A stretch of 13,982 bases of DNA from JAGOME01 sp039812375 (GTDB lineage Bacteria > Actinomycetota > Actinomycetes > Actinomycetales > Dermatophilaceae): positions 1-13,982 of the forward strand of contig JBDIAO010000075.1 of assembly GCA_039812375.1 (NCBI GenBank). Reading direction: 5' to 3'. Positions 6,674 to 13,707 of the stretch are shown here, one piece after another. Each line of letters opens with the position of its first letter. The first letter of the stretch is position 1. The notes below the pieces were generated by a model. The model was not told the DNA's origin. It did not search any database and saw only the letters and a list, made by a program, of their open reading frames with translations. Both the position numbers and the translations under genes were made by a program.

Positions 6674-8079
6674 GGGTTGCTCTCGTCGGCGAAGGGACCT
6701 ACCCCTTCGCCATGGGCGGGGTCAGCACCTGGTGTGACCAGCTCATCCGGGGTATGCCCGATCTCGAATGGGAGGTGGTGGCGCTGATGACCGGCCGCCC
6801 ACCGGCCCCCCTGTGGCCAGCACCACAGAACCTGGCTCAGGTGCGCCCCATCGAGGTGTGGTCGCCGCGGCCGAGACCTCCGGCTGCCGCTGAGCGTGGC
6901 GTCGCCGACGGGTATGCCGCCTTCACCCAGGTTCTCGTCCGGCCCATGGCTCTCGACGCCGCCACCGCGGCGCGAGATCACCTGGAGTTCGCGGACGCCC
7001 TGTACCGCCTCCTGGTGTGGAGCAACACCCATCGCGCCGCGCCGAGCTTCGCCCACGACGATGCTGTCAACGTCCTGCTCCGGTCGTGGCGGCGCCAGCG
7101 TGGCACCCAGCTCCAGCTCGGCGATGCCATCCGCTGGTCAACGATGTGCGAGCATCTGCTCCGCCCGCTCTTCGAGCGACCGATCGACGTAGACGTCGTG
7201 CACGCGTCGATGAACGGTCCCTCGATGCTCGTGGCAATGGCGGCCAAGTGGTGGCACGGCACGCCGGTGGTCATGTCCGAGCACGGCGTCTACTTGCGCG
7301 AGCGCTATCTCCTCGATGAAGTATCCGACCAGTCCGCCAACGCCCGGATCTTGCGACTCGGGTTCTTCCGTCTACTCGCCGGCGCCGGGTACCTCATCGC
7401 CGACGCGGTCGCGCCGCACTCTCGCTACAACCGCCGGTGGCAGTTGCGCAACGGGGCGGCCCTGGAACGGATGACCACGATGTACAACGGAGTCCAGCCG
7501 ACGGACTTCCCCATCGCCGCCGTCGAACCAACCCAGCCGACAGTCACCTTCCTCGGTCGGATCGATCCCATCAAGGACATCCACACCCTGCTGCGGGCAT
7601 TCGCGCTCGTGGTCGCTGCGCTGCCGGAGGCTCGACTCCGGATCTTCGGCGGAAGTCCGGTAGGGCAGGAGGGCTATCTGCGCAGCTGCCGGGCGCTCAT
7701 CGACGAACTCGGGCTGGGCGGCGCCGTCACTATGGAGGGCCCGACCAGTGATCCAGTGACCGCTTACCATGGCGGCAGCATCGTCGCCCTGAGCAGCATC
7801 TCCGAGGGTTTTCCCTACACGGTCGTCGAGGCCATGGCCTGCGGACGACCCGTGGTCTGCACGAACGTCGGTGGCGTCGCCGAGGCCGTCGGGGACGGAG
7901 GGCTCGTCGTCCCGCCGCGCGATCCTGATGCCATGGCCGCGGCCTTTCTCCGGCTGCTCCTCGACGACGACGAGCGAGCCCGTCGGGCGGTCATCGCGCG
8001 AGAACGGGTCATCGAATGGTTCACCGTCGAGCGCTGGGTCACGGCCTACCGCTCCTTGTACGACTCGGTCGCGGCATGA
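6670..8079 (+). CDS. pelF: PelF-type GT4 glycosyltransferase
   Basis: The 469-residue product starts with RVALVGEGTYPFAMGGVSTW, the hallmark opening of PelF (E-G-T-Y-P, then G-G-V-S-x-W). The mid-protein segment TPVVMSEHGVYLRERYLLDE (from residue 198) is also PelF-like. The C-terminal GT-B half has TFLGRIDPIKDI (Arg297, Lys302 for the nucleotide phosphates) and EGFPYTVVEAMACG with the E-x7-E pair Glu379/Glu387. PelF is a soluble cytosolic enzyme proposed to polymerise the Pel backbone from UDP-N-acetylgalactosamine. The length is slightly below that of Pseudomonas PelF. The ATG (6670-6672) overlaps the deacetylase stop by 4 bases and its own stop overlaps the next start likewise, so production should be stoichiometrically linked. 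It is the only glycosyltransferase in the window. Confidence 0.9.
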   Translation: MRVALVGEGTYPFAMGGVSTWCDQLIRGMPDLEWEVVALMTGRPPAPLWPAPQNLAQVRPIEVWSPRPRPPAAAERGVADGYAAFTQVLVRPMALDAATAARDHLEFADALYRLLVWSNTHRAAPSFAHDDAVNVLLRSWRRQRGTQLQLGDAIRWSTMCEHLLRPLFERPIDVDVVHASMNGPSMLVAMAAKWWHGTPVVMSEHGVYLRERYLLDEVSDQSANARILRLGFFRLLAGAGYLIADAVAPHSRYNRRWQLRNGAALERMTTMYNGVQPTDFPIAAVEPTQPTVTFLGRIDPIKDIHTLLRAFALVVAALPEARLRIFGGSPVGQEGYLRSCRALIDELGLGGAVTMEGPTSDPVTAYHGGSIVALSSISEGFPYTVVEAMACGRPVVCTNVGGVAEAVGDGGLVVPPRDPDAMAAAFLRLLLDDDERARRAVIARERVIEWFTVERWVTAYRSLYDSVAA

Positions 8080-9602
8080 CCATCACACCCATCGCAGCCA
8101 CTGGGCCGGACTCCCCGGAACCGATCGGGTCGACCACATCGGAACCCGTCGGGTCGACCACATCGGAACCCGTCGGGTCGACCACATCGGAACCCGTCGG
8201 GTCGACCACATCGGAACCGATCGGGCCGGGCTCCCCGGGCTCCGATGACCTGGTGAGACGACTTGCCTCCGAGCTGAGCCCACCTGTGGGTGGATGGGTC
8301 GACCTGCTGCATCTCGCGGCCCATCTCGAGGCCCGAGGACTCACCGACGACGCCGCGCGGACGGCATACGGGGCCCAAGACGTCTTCGCTCTGGCGCAAC
8401 GCGTGGCCCAAGTGCCGTCAGCGGACATCCCTGAGAGCCCGGCCTCTGCCGACCGGCATGCCTCTGGCATCCCGCGCGCCACCTGGCTGCATGGCATCAT
8501 CTACCTGCTTCCTGCCCCCGCTCTGCCGGCAACGCTCGCTTGGCTCGACACTCGGGACGCCACCGTGGCCCTGGGGGCCGGTGGCGCGTTCGGTTGGATC
8601 TGGGTCGGCTGCACCGCTCCGGTCGCGTTCCACCTCCGTGGTGTGCGCCGGGAGCACGCCGCGGCCCGCTGGATGCTGCTCGTCACCTGCCTCGGGTTAG
8701 TCCTGGCCGCCGTGACGAGTATCGCCGTCGCTCTGCTCCTCCCGGGCCATCGAGTTGTCGTGCTCGGGTTGGTGTTCGCGATGGCCACCTTCCAAGTCGC
8801 GACTGCTCACGAGTTCTTCCACCATCGGCGCGCCGTCGTCCCGGTGATGATGGCGCCTGCCGTGGTCCTCGGGGGCCTCTATCTGGTCCTGGGTCGACCT
8901 GCGGACCTGCGCACTGCGGTCGCCGGCACACTCGTCGCCTGCTGCGCGGCATTAATCGGGTTGGCCATTGTCCGGGGCGTTCGCGACTGCCGGTCCGGGG
9001 CGGACGACGAGAACGGCCCACTCATCCCGTCGGTGCCTCGCCACATCGGGGTGTGCCTGCTGACGACCATCTCAGCGGCCTATCTCCTGGGCACGCAGCT
9101 CCGGTTCTTCCTCACCTCGGCCGAGCTGGCCGTGTCCATGGTGGGGCTGCTGGTGTCCATGGGTGTCGTGGAATGGCGGACCCTGGCCCTGGCCGATGCG
9201 TCCCGGCGACTGCTGAACTCCTCCACCGATCTCAACGTCTTCCACCGAGCACTGAGTCGGCGGGTGGGTCGAGAGCTCCTCACCACGATCCTCGTTGCAG
9301 GCGCCGCGAGTCTCGTCGCCGCCTGGGTGATGAGTCGCACGCTTGGCCTGAGCCCCCAGGGCGTCATCGCCCTGACCGGAGCGTCCCTCCTGTCCGGGGC
9401 GTATCTGCTGACGTTCATCTTGACGAACATCGGCCGGACCCAACGCCTCATCGGCGCTTTCCTCAGCGCCTCCTTCGTGACTTTCTTGGTCCCAGCCATC
9501 ACCGGACTGGGCGTCGCCATCGCCTTCCTCGCGAGCAGCACGCTGCTCATCGCCTCCCTGGGGCACGCAGTGCTCAGGGAACCAGCACGATCCTTCCAAT
9601 GA
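8076..9602 (+). CDS. Polytopic membrane protein, probable PelG-position exporter
   Basis: The start chosen is ATG 8076-8078 (ATGA overlap with pelF), giving 508 residues; an upstream ATG at 8016 would overlap pelF by 64 bases. Residues 18-49 are four GSTTSEP[V/I] repeats. Residues about 55-112 are a soluble helical segment (DDLVRRLASELSPPVGGWVD, then HLAAHLEARGLTDDAARTAY). About 12 hydrophobic segments follow at roughly 137-157, 163-187, 199-222, 228-246, 253-273, 280-300, 324-341, 348-364, 402-420, 429-451, 458-474 and 477-497. The segment count and the position directly after pelF suit PelG, the MOP-family flippase of Pel loci, but I see no PelG signature motif, so this is positional inference. 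A histidine cluster HEFFHH (245-250) lies at the end of a membrane segment. An alternative is an unrelated O-antigen-ligase or polymerase-like protein. Confidence 0.6.
   Translation: MTITPIAATGPDSPEPIGSTTSEPVGSTTSEPVGSTTSEPVGSTTSEPIGPGSPGSDDLVRRLASELSPPVGGWVDLLHLAAHLEARGLTDDAARTAYGAQDVFALAQRVAQVPSADIPESPASADRHASGIPRATWLHGIIYLLPAPALPATLAWLDTRDATVALGAGGAFGWIWVGCTAPVAFHLRGVRREHAAARWMLLVTCLGLVLAAVTSIAVALLLPGHRVVVLGLVFAMATFQVATAHEFFHHRRAVVPVMMAPAVVLGGLYLVLGRPADLRTAVAGTLVACCAALIGLAIVRGVRDCRSGADDENGPLIPSVPRHIGVCLLTTISAAYLLGTQLRFFLTSAELAVSMVGLLVSMGVVEWRTLALADASRRLLNSSTDLNVFHRALSRRVGRELLTTILVAGAASLVAAWVMSRTLGLSPQGVIALTGASLLSGAYLLTFILTNIGRTQRLIGAFLSASFVTFLVPAITGLGVAIAFLASSTLLIASLGHAVLREPARSFQ
8127..8222 (+). 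repeat. 24-bp tandem repeat, four copies, in the membrane protein gene
   Basis: Four head-to-tail 24-base units run 8127-8150, 8151-8174, 8175-8198 and 8199-8222. The first three are identical, and the fourth differs only near its end (GATC instead of CGTC). A partial copy (GGAACCGATC, 8117-8126) precedes them. Each unit contains a SalI-like GTCGAC and encodes GSTTSEPV or GSTTSEPI. Near identity at the DNA level implies recent duplication; copy changes keep the frame. Confidence 0.95.
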
Positions 9603-9611
9603 GATCGAGAC

Positions 9612-9617
9612 AGGAGA
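9612..9617 (+). promoter_or_regulatory. Ribosome-binding site of the nucleotidyltransferase gene
   Basis: AGGAGA lies 5 bases before ATG 9623-9625. It is the clearest Shine-Dalgarno sequence among the genes from 6670 onward. It accompanies the only sizeable gap (20 bases) between genes in this operon, so the second half can initiate independently. Confidence 0.75.
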
Positions 9618-9622
9618 ACCAC

Positions 9623-10471
9623 ATGCACGCAGTGATCTTGGCCGGCGGCAAGGGAATCCGCCTCCGGCCCTACACCACGGCCTTGCCCAAGCCGCTCGTT
9701 CCCATCGGGAGCGACCACGTGATCCTCGAGATCCTCCTCGAGCAGTTGGCCGCACAGGGGTTCACCTCGGTCACCTTGGCCATCAACCACCTCGGACGAC
9801 TCATTCGCGCGTATGTCGGACACGGCAAGCGGTGGGGGCTGCGCGTCGACTATGTGGAGGAGTCGGTTCCGTTGAACACTGTCGGCCCGCTCTTCGGCAT
9901 GCGAGACACACTGCCCGAGGACTTCGTCGTCCTCAATGGTGACCTGCTGACGAGCATCAGGTTCGACGACCTCCTGGCCACCCATGTCCGCTCGGGGGCG
10001 CCGATGACGGTCGCGACGATGAAGAGTGAGAGCCGCGTGGAGTTCGGCGTCCTCGACATCGTCGACGGTGACATCAGAGCCTTCACCGAGAAGCCGACGG
10101 TCGTCCATCACGTGAGCATGGGTGTCTATGCGATGTCCCGCTCGACCATCGCGGGCTATCCGTCGGGCTCCCCGATGGGCGTCGACGAGCTGATCCTCGA
10201 TCTCCTGGCCAGATCGGCCTATCCGTCAAGCTATCCCTTCTCGGGTCTGTGGCTCGACATCGGTCGCCCCGACGACTACGACCGCGCGAACACTGCCCTA
10301 CCCGAGCTGTGGCCCCTGCTGATGCCCGACGCTGCATCTCCGGTGGCGAGGGTCGCAGCCAAGGGGAAGCCGGCCGCAGCCAAGGGTCAGCCGGCCGCAG
10401 CCAAGGGGAAGCCGGCTGCCGGTCGGGTCAACGGCTCCTCGGCGCTGGCTCATATCTCGGGTGCGGCGTGA
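9623..10471 (+). CDS. Sugar-phosphate nucleotidyltransferase (NDP-sugar synthase)
   Basis: The product is 282 residues from the ATG with the AGGAGA site; the open frame upstream is a shadow of the membrane gene. Motifs in order: HAVILAGGKGIRLRPYT (2-18), the nucleotide loop; LPKPLVPI with Lys23; LNGDLL at 104-109 (Asp107, metal); FTEKP at 154-158; and WLDIGRPDDYDRAN at 210-223. These place it in the glucose-1-phosphate thymidylyl/uridylyl and mannose-1-phosphate guanylyltransferase superfamily. The base and sugar it uses cannot be decided here. In context it would activate a sugar-1-phosphate for the exopolysaccharide. The family core ends around 235. The remaining tail is an odd Lys/Ala/Pro stretch with three 7-residue repeats. 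The stop overlaps the next GTG start. Confidence 0.88.
   Translation: MHAVILAGGKGIRLRPYTTALPKPLVPIGSDHVILEILLEQLAAQGFTSVTLAINHLGRLIRAYVGHGKRWGLRVDYVEESVPLNTVGPLFGMRDTLPEDFVVLNGDLLTSIRFDDLLATHVRSGAPMTVATMKSESRVEFGVLDIVDGDIRAFTEKPTVVHHVSMGVYAMSRSTIAGYPSGSPMGVDELILDLLARSAYPSSYPFSGLWLDIGRPDDYDRANTALPELWPLLMPDAASPVARVAAKGKPAAAKGQPAAAKGKPAAGRVNGSSALAHISGAA
10355..10417 (+). repeat. 21-bp repeat, three copies, encoding AAKGKPA
   Basis: Three tandem 21-base units (10355-10375, 10376-10396, 10397-10417) encode AAKGKPA, AAKGQPA and AAKGKPA near the C-terminus of the nucleotidyltransferase (residues 245-265). The units differ at two or three bases. The encoded tail is basic and presumably disordered, reminiscent of the Lys/Ala/Pro tails of actinobacterial nucleoid proteins. 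Confidence 0.92.
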
Positions 10472-11376
10472 CCCGCGTCCTGCTCATCGGTGGCTCCGGC
10501 TTCATCGGCTCACATGTCAAGACTGCGCTGGAGGCCGACCCCCGCGTGGCCTCCGTTGCCACGGTGACCCGCACCGAGCTCGACCTCATCGCCGACGGGC
10601 CTGCTCGGATAGGACCCCTCCTGGCTAGCATCCGGCCGGACGCCGTCGTCAACTGCACCGGCCTCCTCGACGGCACCACGAGCATGCTGGTGGCGATCCA
10701 CACGCAGGCAACGGCCGTCCTCCTCGATGCGATCGCCGCACAGCCGGAGCGGATCCGACTCATCCGGCTCGGGTCGGCCGGCGAGTACGGCCCGATCCCC
10801 TGGGGAACTGCGGCACACGAGGACCAGGACTGCCACCCGATCGGGCCCTACGGGATCAGCCATCTGGCGGCGACCCTACTCATCCAGGCTGCCGCGCGTG
10901 ATCGGGGTGTGGACGCGGTGAGCCTGCGGGTCTTCAACCCGATCGGTCCCGGGGGGCGGGGTGGGTCACTGCTGAACCGGGTGGCTGAGGGACTGCTCGC
11001 AGCCAGACAGGACGTGAGCGACTCGTTCACTGTAGGGAATCTTGACGCGCGGCGGGACATGGTCGACGTCAGAGACGTCGCGGAGGCGGTGGTGGCGGCA
11101 GCCACCCTTGCACGCCCACTCCCCCCCGTGATCAACATCGGGTCCGGTGTGGCCTATTCAGTTCGCGACACCGTGAGCATCCTGTGCGACCTGGGGGGTT
11201 TCCAGGGCACGGTGCACGAGGACGGTCCTGGGTCCACCCGATCCGCCGGTGTCCCCTGGACGAAGGCGGACATCACGCTGGCCGAGTCCGTTCTCGGCTG
11301 GCACCCCCAGCGCACACTTCTCGACGCACTACACACCGTGTGGGTCGAGGCATCTGAAAGGAAACACGTCGCATGA
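10468..11376 (+). CDS. NAD-dependent epimerase/reductase-like SDR with altered catalytic motif
   Basis: The start is GTG 10468-10470, overlapping the previous TGA by 4 bases and giving 302 residues that begin TRVLLIGGSGFIGSH. GGSGFIG (8-14) is the Rossmann dinucleotide-binding motif. LGSAGEYG (101-108) supplies the expected Ser103 region, and VFNPIGPG resembles the R-x-x-N-x-x-G-P motif of extended SDRs such as GDP-4-keto-6-deoxymannose reductases and UDP-hexose 4-epimerases. The catalytic YxxxK appears as YGISH (Tyr128, His132; codon CAT at 10861-10863), so the usual lysine is replaced by His. Downstream RRDMVDVRDVAEAV (the R-D-x-x-x-V-x-D-V motif) and VINIGSG are intact. It may act in nucleotide-sugar conversion, or have lost oxidoreductase activity. 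Its ends overlap both neighbouring genes. Confidence 0.82.
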   Translation: MTRVLLIGGSGFIGSHVKTALEADPRVASVATVTRTELDLIADGPARIGPLLASIRPDAVVNCTGLLDGTTSMLVAIHTQATAVLLDAIAAQPERIRLIRLGSAGEYGPIPWGTAAHEDQDCHPIGPYGISHLAATLLIQAAARDRGVDAVSLRVFNPIGPGGRGGSLLNRVAEGLLAARQDVSDSFTVGNLDARRDMVDVRDVAEAVVAAATLARPLPPVINIGSGVAYSVRDTVSILCDLGGFQGTVHEDGPGSTRSAGVPWTKADITLAESVLGWHPQRTLLDALHTVWVEASERKHVA

Positions 11377-12746
11377 CCATTGTTCAATCAGCTCACACGA
11401 CCGAATCCACTGTCCACGACGACAGCCCGCGGGGTCCTGCGCCAGCCGCGCCACTGGTCCTCGCTGTTGTGGGCATGGGCTACGTCGGACTGACGTTGGC
11501 CGCGGCCCTGGCCGACGCCGGCCACATCGTGCATGGCGTCGATTCCAACGACGCCGTGCTCGCCAGCCTTCGAGCGGCGCAGCCGCACATTCACGAACCC
11601 GGACTCGACGATGTCTTCGCCACCCTCACGGGAACCCACATCTTCCCGTCCAGGGCCCTACCCGAATGTCCCGTCGACGCGGTCATCTTGGCGGTCTCGA
11701 CCCCGGTGGACCCCCAGTCCCATGAGCCTCGCCTCGAGAACCTCGCCGACGCCGCCGCCGAGACGGCGCGACATTGCGCTCCAGGGACTCTCGTCGTGGT
11801 CCGGAGCACGGTGCCGATCGGCACGACGCGCGGTGTCGTCCTCCCCGTCCTCCGGGAGCACTGGGGGGAGGACGTGCTGCTGTGCTTCGCGCCCGAGCGC
11901 ACCATCCAGGGGCAGGCGCTTCGAGAGCTGGTGGACCTCCCCCAGGTGGTGGCAGGCCTTGATGATCGCAGTGCCAGTGCCGGGGTCGACCTTTTCCGCA
12001 GGCTGGCCAAGAACGTCGTCCGCGTGTCGTCGATCGAGACAGCCGAGATGGTCAAGCTCGCCAACAACTGCCACACCGACTTGATCTACGGGTTCGGCAA
12101 CGAGGTCGCCCTCATCGCCGAACAGCATGGCATCGACCCGCTGGAGGTCATCCGGGCAGCCAACCTCGACTACCCACGACCTGACCTGTCCAAGCCAGGA
12201 TTCGTCGGTGGCGCCTGCCTGACCAAGGACCCTTACCACCTCCTGCACGGGACGACACAGCCCGAGCCTTTCCTGATCTCGCGTGCCCGAGAGCTCAACG
12301 AGTACCTGCCGGTCCACGTCGCACGAACGGTCATCGACATGATTCGCCGGACCCGAGGCATGACGGAGGGGAGTCGACTGGGGGTCCTCGGGTGGGCCTG
12401 CAAGGGCTGGCCTCCCACCGATGACATGCGTGGCACCGCAATCGAGCCCATGATCCCGCTCTTCCGGGAGGCGGGGATAGACGTTCTCGGAGAGGATCCC
12501 GAGGTCCGCGGTGAGGTCATCGCGCAGTTCGGCGGTCGGCCGGTAACGCGGGAAGAGGCCATCCGGTTCAGCGACGGGCTGCTCGTCCTCAACGACCATC
12601 CTGCCTACGTCGGCCTCGACGTGGTCGGGATCGGTGGTGAGCACCCGCCGAAGTTCGTCTTCGACGCGTGGCGCATCCTCGACGAGCAGGTGCTGAGCGC
12701 CGCCGGCATCCGCTACGCGGGCATCGGGTATAGGGGCAGGGCCTGA
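11373..12746 (+). CDS. Nucleotide-sugar 6-dehydrogenase (UDP-glucose / UDP-ManNAc dehydrogenase family)
   Basis: The product is 457 residues. After about 25 disordered N-terminal residues, VLAVVGMGYVGLTLAAALA (29-47) is the NAD-binding GxGYVGL motif. VSTPVDP at 108-114, VRSTVPIGTT at 143-152, CFAPERTIQG at 171-180 and AEMVKLANN (Lys228) are family landmarks. GFVGGACLTKDPY carries the catalytic Cys282 with Lys285 and Asp286. The C-terminal UDP-binding domain has VLGWACKGWPPTDDMRGT. The enzyme oxidises C6 of an NDP-sugar to the uronate with two NAD+. The APER form and the GGACLTKDP spelling lean toward the WecC-like group over classical UDP-glucose dehydrogenase, but the substrate is open. GAAAGGA at 11356-11362 lies 10 bases before the ATG, which overlaps the previous stop. 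Confidence 0.88.
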   Translation: MTIVQSAHTTESTVHDDSPRGPAPAAPLVLAVVGMGYVGLTLAAALADAGHIVHGVDSNDAVLASLRAAQPHIHEPGLDDVFATLTGTHIFPSRALPECPVDAVILAVSTPVDPQSHEPRLENLADAAAETARHCAPGTLVVVRSTVPIGTTRGVVLPVLREHWGEDVLLCFAPERTIQGQALRELVDLPQVVAGLDDRSASAGVDLFRRLAKNVVRVSSIETAEMVKLANNCHTDLIYGFGNEVALIAEQHGIDPLEVIRAANLDYPRPDLSKPGFVGGACLTKDPYHLLHGTTQPEPFLISRARELNEYLPVHVARTVIDMIRRTRGMTEGSRLGVLGWACKGWPPTDDMRGTAIEPMIPLFREAGIDVLGEDPEVRGEVIAQFGGRPVTREEAIRFSDGLLVLNDHPAYVGLDVVGIGGEHPPKFVFDAWRILDEQVLSAAGIRYAGIGYRGRA

Positions 12747-12747
12747 T

Positions 12748-13707
12748 ATGAAGAATCTCCTCGTGGGAGGTGCCGGCTTCATCGGCCTGCATCTGGCCCG
12801 CCGACTGCTCGCCGACGGACACGATGTGACGATCGTCGACGACTTCTCCCGAGGTCGGGTCGACTCCGATCTCCATACCCTCGTCGAATCCGGCGCGACA
12901 CTCCATCATGCGGACATGACTCAGGAGACGTCGTGGAGCCGCCTCGACCCAGAGTGGGACGCGGTCTACCTTCTTGCTGCGGTCGTCGGCGTGCGCAATG
13001 TCGAGCGGGATCCGCTGCGCGTGATCAGGGTCAACACGCGCACCGTCCTCCATCTGATCGACTGGGCGAAGCCCGAAACCACCGTCTTCTTCGCCTCGAC
13101 GAGTGAGGTGTATGCCGGCGGCGTCAACGCCGGCTTGGTGCGGGTTCCCACCGCCGAAGACGTACCGGTGCTCATCCAGGACATCGGGGCACCCCGTTTT
13201 GCGTATGCGGTGAGCAAGGTTCTTGGCGAGGCCGCCATTCTCCATGCCACCAGCCAGGGCCGCCTCAACGGTGTCATCGGGCGCTTCCATAATGTCTATG
13301 GGGCCAGGATGGGCGCTGATCACGTCATCCCGGAGATGCTCCTGCGCGCGGTTCGGGGCACGGATCCCTTCGTCATTCCCGGCGCCGACCAGTTCCGGGC
13401 CTTCTGTCACGTCGATGATGCCGTCGAGGCCGTCGTCGCCCTGATGGCCACCCCCGAGGCCGTCGGCCAGATCGTCCACATCGGCGATGACCGCAGCGAG
13501 ACGAATATCGGCGACCTCGCCCGCAGGATCGCCGATGTCGTCGGTGTCCGGCCGCACTTCGCCCCAGCCCCCAGTCCTGCCGGCTCAGTCGCCCGACGGC
13601 AACCCGACCTGTCGTTGCTGCGGTCCCTGACCGGCTTCGAACCCCGGGTATCCCTGGATGAGGGGTTGGCCCGCACCTGGGAGTGGTACCGGAACGTGGC
13701 TCAATGA
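12748..13707 (+). CDS. NAD-dependent SDR epimerase (UDP-hexose 4-epimerase-like)
   Basis: The product is 319 residues, the usual length. GGAGFIG (7-13) binds the dinucleotide, Asp31/Asp32 end the second strand, STSEVY (117-122) carries the catalytic Ser/Thr, and YAVSK (Tyr153, Lys157) is the intact active-site pair. RFHNVYGARMGADHVIPEM and FRAFCHVDDAVEAV match the substrate-binding and R-x-F-x-x-V-x-D segments of extended SDRs. UDP-glucose or UDP-N-acetylglucosamine 4-epimerase is the simplest reading; a UDP-uronate epimerase or decarboxylase is possible given the dehydrogenase next door. In a Pel-like locus such an enzyme would supply UDP-GalNAc, the role known for PelX. The ATG follows the previous stop by 1 base, with AGGGGCAGGG at 12732-12741 as ribosome-binding sequence. 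Confidence 0.85.
   Translation: MKNLLVGGAGFIGLHLARRLLADGHDVTIVDDFSRGRVDSDLHTLVESGATLHHADMTQETSWSRLDPEWDAVYLLAAVVGVRNVERDPLRVIRVNTRTVLHLIDWAKPETTVFFASTSEVYAGGVNAGLVRVPTAEDVPVLIQDIGAPRFAYAVSKVLGEAAILHATSQGRLNGVIGRFHNVYGARMGADHVIPEMLLRAVRGTDPFVIPGADQFRAFCHVDDAVEAVVALMATPEAVGQIVHIGDDRSETNIGDLARRIADVVGVRPHFAPAPSPAGSVARRQPDLSLLRSLTGFEPRVSLDEGLARTWEWYRNVAQ

Noticed and set aside
8127..8222. CRISPR array
   Set aside because: Units are contiguous with no spacers and encode an in-frame peptide repeat.
8540..9622. Long open frame running into the nucleotidyltransferase from upstream
   Set aside because: It is the shadow of the membrane protein gene in another frame; the encoded sequence is Arg/Pro/His-rich. 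The recognised protein starts at 9623 with a good ribosome-binding site.
12589..13557. 322-residue minus-strand open frame opposite the second epimerase
   Set aside because: Complement shadow; the plus strand encodes a complete SDR with all motifs.
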